In this document: positions 5,811-7,407 of the stretch, piece by piece | Position numbering within the stretch: position 1 is the first letter of the stretch | Layout of the letters: every line of letters starts with the position of its first letter | Origin: Candidatus Gastranaerophilales bacterium | GTDB lineage: Bacteria; Cyanobacteriota; Vampirovibrionia; Gastranaerophilales; Gastranaerophilaceae | Length of the DNA: 7,407 bases | Assembly: GCA_900772035.1 (NCBI GenBank) | Contig: CAAGQE010000090.1 | Span: 1-7,407 of the forward strand | Direction of reading: 5' to 3' | Position numbers and translations under genes: made by a program | The notes under the pieces: generated by a model | Told to the model about the DNA's origin: nothing | Databases searched by the model: none | The model's input: only the letters and a program-made list of their open reading frames with translations

Positions 5811-6248
5811 TTACGCTGTTTTGTCCCCAAAAACGAGTTCGCAGCGACCAAGTTTATCGTATTTTACGATTTTAGCATCGTCAGATTCGCCGTAATGACC
5901 GACATAATCGCCGACTTTATCGTATTCTGAAATTTCTCCGTTTTCAGAAACCATATAATAACCTTGATATGCACCTTTTTTATCGTATTTTGTTAAATTT
6001 TTATCGGGAACAATGTAACCGTCAAAGTTTCCGATGGCATCGTAACGCTCTGTATTGCCCATAGAATTTGCAACATAATAACCTGTAAAACGACCAAGAT
6101 TGTCGTACGCTACAATTTGAGAATTTTCATCAAGTTGAAAGAAGCCACAGAACTTACCTGTTCCGTCGACAATATTTGTAATACCATTGTCGTGCTTTTC
6201 GGTAATTTTTACGGGGATAATCGGGAATTCGCGTAGTAAATCCTGCAT
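5811..6248 (-). CDS. YD-type tandem-repeat protein of unknown function
   Basis: This 145-residue protein has a short non-repeated N-terminus (about 1-22) and six tandem units whose shared pattern is [YV]D-x2-G-x-[FY]-x-G-[FYH]. The YD (or VD) pairs stand at residues 27, 48, 69, 88, 109 and 130, a spacing of 21 with a single 19; the last unit is degenerate at its end (GRCELVFG). Alternating aromatic residues and glycines suggest stacked beta hairpins. The period and the YD-x2-GR core are like the YD repeats of RHS/teneurin proteins, but those are large secreted proteins, whereas this one is small, has no signal peptide and no toxin domain. The start has AGGAG six bases upstream. The gene is monocistronic and ends flush against the DUF486 gene, tail to tail. 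I do not recognise a named family and give no function. Confidence 0.8.
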   Translation of the reverse strand: MQDLLREFPIIPVKITEKHDNGITNIVDGTGKFCGFFQLDENSQIVAYDNLGRFTGYYVANSMGNTERYDAIGNFDGYIVPDKNLTKYDKKGAYQGYYMVSENGEISEYDKVGDYVGHYGESDDAKIVKYDKLGRCELVFGDKTA

Positions 6249-6284
6249 CTCTATCTCCTAAATCTTTCCTTAAATCTCATGGCA

Positions 6285-6313
6285 ATAATACCCGTTTTTT
6301 TAAATTTATAACA
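6285..6313 (-). promoter_or_regulatory. Possible promoter of the YD-repeat gene
   Basis: TATTAT (6290-6285) lies about 40 bases upstream of the start codon on the minus strand; the -35 region at 17 bases (TGTTAT, 6313-6308) is poor. The upstream gene ends in a terminator, so a promoter is expected here. Confidence 0.3.
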
Positions 6314-6318
6314 CATAC

Positions 6319-6344
6319 AAAAAACCTACTTTGAAAAAAGTAGG
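6319..6344 (-). terminator. Intrinsic terminator of the HEAT-repeat gene
   Basis: On the minus strand the eight-pair stem CCTACTTT/AAAGTAGG (6344-6337 with 6332-6325) closes a four-base loop and is followed by six T. It lies about 28 bases past the stop codon. Confidence 0.8.
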
Positions 6345-6371
6345 CTTTAAGTTAATTAAAATATTTTCTGA

Positions 6372-7217
6372 CTATTTTGTCTTTTGTTGGCAAGCACCGG
6401 GAACTGTTTGCCAGTTTGCTGCCATAATTTTCTTGAATGATTTCAATGCAGTATCTTCGAGTTCGCCGAGTTCTTCTGCTTCCATAATCAATTGACGAAG
6501 CGGAATCAATGCTCTTTGATCCTTCAATACGCCCAGCGCTGCTGCTGCACCTGCTCTAACGAGGTCATTTTCTTTTTTGTTTTGCATAACATCAATAAGT
6601 GCGGGAACTGCACGTCTGTCGTTGAGTTTGCCGAGTGAAGTAACTGCGTAAATTCTAACGTTTACCCATTCGTCTTTCAAGATTTCGATAATCTTTTCAA
6701 CTGCTTTCGGGTTGCCGATTTCACCGAGTGCTCTTGTAGCATCGCAACGTACGTTGATTTTTTCGCTGTCAAGAATTTCAATAAGAGCATCAGTTGCAAC
6801 ATCACCGATTTCAATCAATGCATCGGTTGCAGTAATGCAAACTTGTGAATTTTCATCGTTAAGTGCTTCAACCAACGGTTCAACAACGATTTTGCCGCCG
6901 AGTTTGCCGAGTGCTCTTGCGGCACGGACACGAACGTCAACGTTTCTGTCTTCTCTTAAAGATTCAATCAAAGGAATCGTTGCGGCAGGGTCGCCGAGTT
7001 CGCCGAGTGCTCTTGCAGCATACAAACGAACCGAGCCGTTTTTATCGTTCTTCAAAACGTCAATAAGCGGTTCAACTGCTTCTGAATCGCCCATTTCGCC
7101 AAGAATACGGGCTGCATTATATCTTACTTTTTCAGAATTACTCGTTCTCAAATCATTGAGCAATTCATCAAAGTTCTTTTTGGGTTGCTTTTTTCTTGAA
7201 TTTATACTGAGAGTCAT
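6372..7217 (-). CDS. HEAT-repeat (PBS lyase HEAT-like) protein
   Basis: This 281-residue protein has a short basic N-terminus (RKKQPKK) and then seven to eight helical repeats of 30-33 residues from about residue 16 to 265. Repeats end in recurring sequences such as ARILGEMGD (36-44), ARALGELGD (68-76), ARALGKLGG (100-108), TRALGEIGN (161-169) and TSLGKLND (193-200), the typical pattern of HEAT_2/PBS-lyase repeats with a conserved valine-arginine in the turn (VR at 31, 63, 95, 156, 187, 220). Such solenoids are protein-binding scaffolds; relatives attach bilins in cyanobacteria, but no lyase-specific feature or phycobiliprotein gene is seen, so no enzyme role is claimed. There is no signal peptide or membrane segment, so it is cytosolic. 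The start has GAGG five bases upstream (AGAGGTAAGT before ATG). The gene is monocistronic, with a terminator downstream. Confidence 0.88.
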   Translation of the reverse strand: MTLSINSRKKQPKKNFDELLNDLRTSNSEKVRYNAARILGEMGDSEAVEPLIDVLKNDKNGSVRLYAARALGELGDPAATIPLIESLREDRNVDVRVRAARALGKLGGKIVVEPLVEALNDENSQVCITATDALIEIGDVATDALIEILDSEKINVRCDATRALGEIGNPKAVEKIIEILKDEWVNVRIYAVTSLGKLNDRRAVPALIDVMQNKKENDLVRAGAAAALGVLKDQRALIPLRQLIMEAEELGELEDTALKSFKKIMAANWQTVPGACQQKTK

Positions 7218-7407
7218 ACTTACCTCTGCTATATTTCTTCTTATTCTTTTATATACATGTTCTTAAAGTTTTTTTTTCCATGCTTTTTGTTATTATTTTG
7301 TGAAATGTAAAAAAATATTAAGCAATTTTTTGGAAATTAATGTAATCAAAACACTTGTTTGTCACATCTCCTATAATAACATTTTTTTCGAGTTTGTAAC
7401 TACTTTA
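7218..7407. other. AT-rich non-coding upstream region
   Basis: No protein gene is seen on either strand. On the minus strand a TGTATATAAA sequence (7257-7248) could be a -10 for the HEAT-repeat gene, with no clear -35. On the plus strand a TATAAT at 7372-7377 could serve a gene beyond the right edge, also without a good -35. No strong hairpin or repeat was found. Confidence 0.4.

Noticed and set aside
6372..7217. Phycocyanobilin lyase
   Set aside because: Only the generic HEAT pattern is present; there is no phycobiliprotein or bilin gene nearby.
6712..7266. 184-residue plus-strand frame
   Set aside because: It is an antisense shadow of the repeat-rich HEAT gene; its serine/alanine-rich repeats mirror the HEAT units.
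7355..7377. Strong plus-strand promoter at the right end (TTGTTT and TATAAT)
   Set aside because: The boxes are only 11 bases apart, too close for a sigma-70 promoter, and no gene start is visible before the edge.

Overview
The window is a compact, AT-rich bacterial chromosomal segment with short intergenic gaps and eight complete genes plus one gene cut by the left edge. It carries housekeeping metabolism genes (glucose-6-phosphate isomerase, DAHP synthase), a chloride/proton antiporter and repeat-rich small proteins. The base composition, the HEAT-repeat protein and the gene style would fit an uncultured gut lineage such as Gastranaerophilales (Vampirovibrionia, 'Melainabacteria'). That assignment is an inference from general style; no marker gene here proves it. 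There is no sign of an IS element, CRISPR array, tRNA or rRNA.

Left part (1-1124). A membrane-protein gene runs off the left edge on the minus strand and most likely starts at a TTG behind a strong Shine-Dalgarno. Then follows about 250 bases without a protein gene, holding two near-identical GCAA-loop hairpins. One is placed as a minus-strand terminator and the other as a plus-strand terminator, and a small RNA is possible here. Next comes a divergent pair: an unrecognised 77-residue protein (minus) and a 72-residue XRE-type repressor (plus). They are separated by overlapping, face-to-face promoters whose -10 boxes lie inside a perfect 14-bp inverted repeat. The repressor mRNA looks leaderless. 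This small regulatory module is the most unusual part of the window.

Middle part (1119-5810). A CLC antiporter with C-terminal CBS domains (clcA-like) lies downstream of pgi on the minus strand, with a terminator hairpin between them. Its stop codon overlaps that of the XRE gene, tail to tail. The pgi gene is divergent from aroF, a type I-beta DAHP synthase with an N-terminal regulatory domain. aroF overlaps by one base (TAATG) a small four-helix DMT/DUF486 membrane protein, so these two form an operon.

Right part (5811-7407). Two minus-strand genes of unknown role follow: a cytosolic 145-residue protein built from six YD-type repeats of about 21 residues, whose end abuts the DUF486 gene exactly, and a 281-residue HEAT-repeat protein with its own terminator. 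The last 190 bases are AT-rich and non-coding.

Functionally, Pgi (glycolysis/gluconeogenesis) and AroF (entry to the shikimate pathway from PEP and erythrose-4-phosphate) share a divergent intergenic region and both draw on central carbon flux. Nothing in the sequence shows that they are co-regulated.
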